This document shows, one piece after another, positions 46,407-46,881 of a DNA stretch of 46,881 nt. The notes under the pieces are model-generated. The model had not been told where the DNA came from. It was given only the letters and a program-made list of their open reading frames with translations, and did no database searches. Source of the DNA: Aporhodopirellula aestuarii (GTDB lineage Bacteria > Planctomycetota > Planctomycetia > Pirellulales > Pirellulaceae); NCBI RefSeq assembly GCF_023701485.1, contig NZ_JAMQBK010000004.1, forward strand, positions 1 through 46,881, written 5' to 3'. Every line of letters starts with the position of its first letter. Within the stretch, counting starts at the first letter, position 1. The translations under genes were made by a program, and so were the position numbers.

Positions 46407-46535
46407 TCAAGACAGCATTGAAGGTTCTTCACGATCGCTCCTGGCCCTGACTTGTTTTCGAATCCACCAGGCTCCTCCCAATACCCAACCAACAAGTGAA
46501 CCGACAAAGAATCCATTCGGTCCGTGACGATACAT
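46407..46535 (-). CDS. Small single-helix membrane protein (42 residues)
   Basis: From the ATG at 46535 it encodes MYRHGPNGFFVGSLVGWVLG followed by GAWWIRKQVRARSDREEP. One Gly/Trp-rich helix is followed by a positive tail, typical of small inner-membrane proteins. It starts 12 nt after the stop of the upstream membrane-protein gene, so the two form one transcript and probably one cassette. The function is unknown. Confidence 0.55.
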   Translation of the reverse strand: MYRHGPNGFFVGSLVGWVLGGAWWIRKQVRARSDREEPSMLS

Positions 46536-46547
46536 CGCAAAAATGAT

Positions 46548-46880
46548 TTAAAGTGCGCCTGCAATCACTACGAAAGACTGAACGACGATGGAGACTAGCG
46601 GAAACTTATCAGCGACGCTGTTGCCTGCCTGCGGAAGAAATGTCTCACCCGCTTCCTTCTTTCGCGTCAACACTGAGATTGTGACACCCGCAAGTGTGCC
46701 GCCAAACGCAATGGTCGCAACCATCAATTTAAATAAGTCGGAGCTCAGAGATTGAGTGGATGCAAAACCAGCGCCAGCTAAGATGCCGATTCCAATCCCG
46801 ACGAACGCGTATTTGCTGATTCTGCGTTGGCGAGGGGATAGCGACGGCAAAGCGAGGCTAACCCTTAGGTTTAGTCGCAT
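46548..46880 (-). CDS. Small membrane protein, possibly cut by the window edge
   Basis: A 110-residue frame from an ATG at 46880, one base from the window end, so the true start may lie outside. Three hydrophobic stretches are seen: YAFVGIGIGILAGAGFAST, LFKLMVATIAFGGTLAGVTI and the C-terminal LVSIVVQSFVVIAGAL. Charged loops (RKKEAGE) separate them. The family is not recognised. It is followed after 12 nt by the 42-residue membrane protein. Confidence 0.5.
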   Translation of the reverse strand: MRLNLRVSLALPSLSPRQRRISKYAFVGIGIGILAGAGFASTQSLSSDLFKLMVATIAFGGTLAGVTISVLTRKKEAGETFLPQAGNSVADKFPLVSIVVQSFVVIAGAL

Positions 46881-46881
46881 T

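Overview
The window looks like chromosome of a Rhodopirellula-type planctomycete (Pirellulaceae). The evidence is two pairs of DUF1592-type c-type cytochrome proteins with DUF1552 proteins, two formylglycine sulfatases in one operon, a DUF1111 di-heme oxidoreductase, a PPi-type pyruvate phosphate dikinase, a probable BBP7-like outer-membrane barrel and moderate GC. No rRNA, tRNA or CRISPR array was recognised.

Layout. 0-8 kb: a minus-strand DUF1552/DUF1592 operon diverges from a plus-strand sulfatase pair; both operons have 4-nt start/stop overlaps. 8-13 kb: a minus-strand series of ppdK (with its own terminator), a TPR protein, manA and a small membrane protein. 13.7-20 kb: a sensor histidine kinase, an NtrC-type sigma-54 activator and a large exported barrel protein ending at a strong terminator. 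20-25.4 kb: a PD-(D/E)XK-like protein, a lone receiver protein, a TPR/outer-membrane barrel protein and an exported Val-Gln repeat protein. 25.8-29.4 kb: a WecA-like phosphoglycosyltransferase overlapping an O-antigen ligase/polymerase with a helical-repeat tail. 29.7-37.9 kb: the second DUF1592/DUF1552 pair, glgB and a DUF1111 di-heme protein. 38.3-39.6 kb: an exported SGNH (CE6/SASA-like) esterase.

From about 39.6 kb to the end the character changes. Small unrelated genes (GNAT acetyltransferase, AT-rich sulfotransferase, short membrane and hypothetical proteins) lie on the minus strand. Several are followed by related imperfect-palindrome sites of 88-92 bp with an AAC...GTT-type architecture, and in one case the stop codon lies inside the site. 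I read this as an integron-like gene-cassette array. It has been invaded by an IS256-type element and carries an inverted pair of MITE-like elements. The integrase is not in the window.

The core genes fit a heterotroph that degrades sulfated polysaccharides (sulfatases, esterase, surface cytochromes) and stores glycogen (glgB, ppdK). A dispersed palindromic repeat family (at least five copies or fragments) often lies directly 3' of genes.
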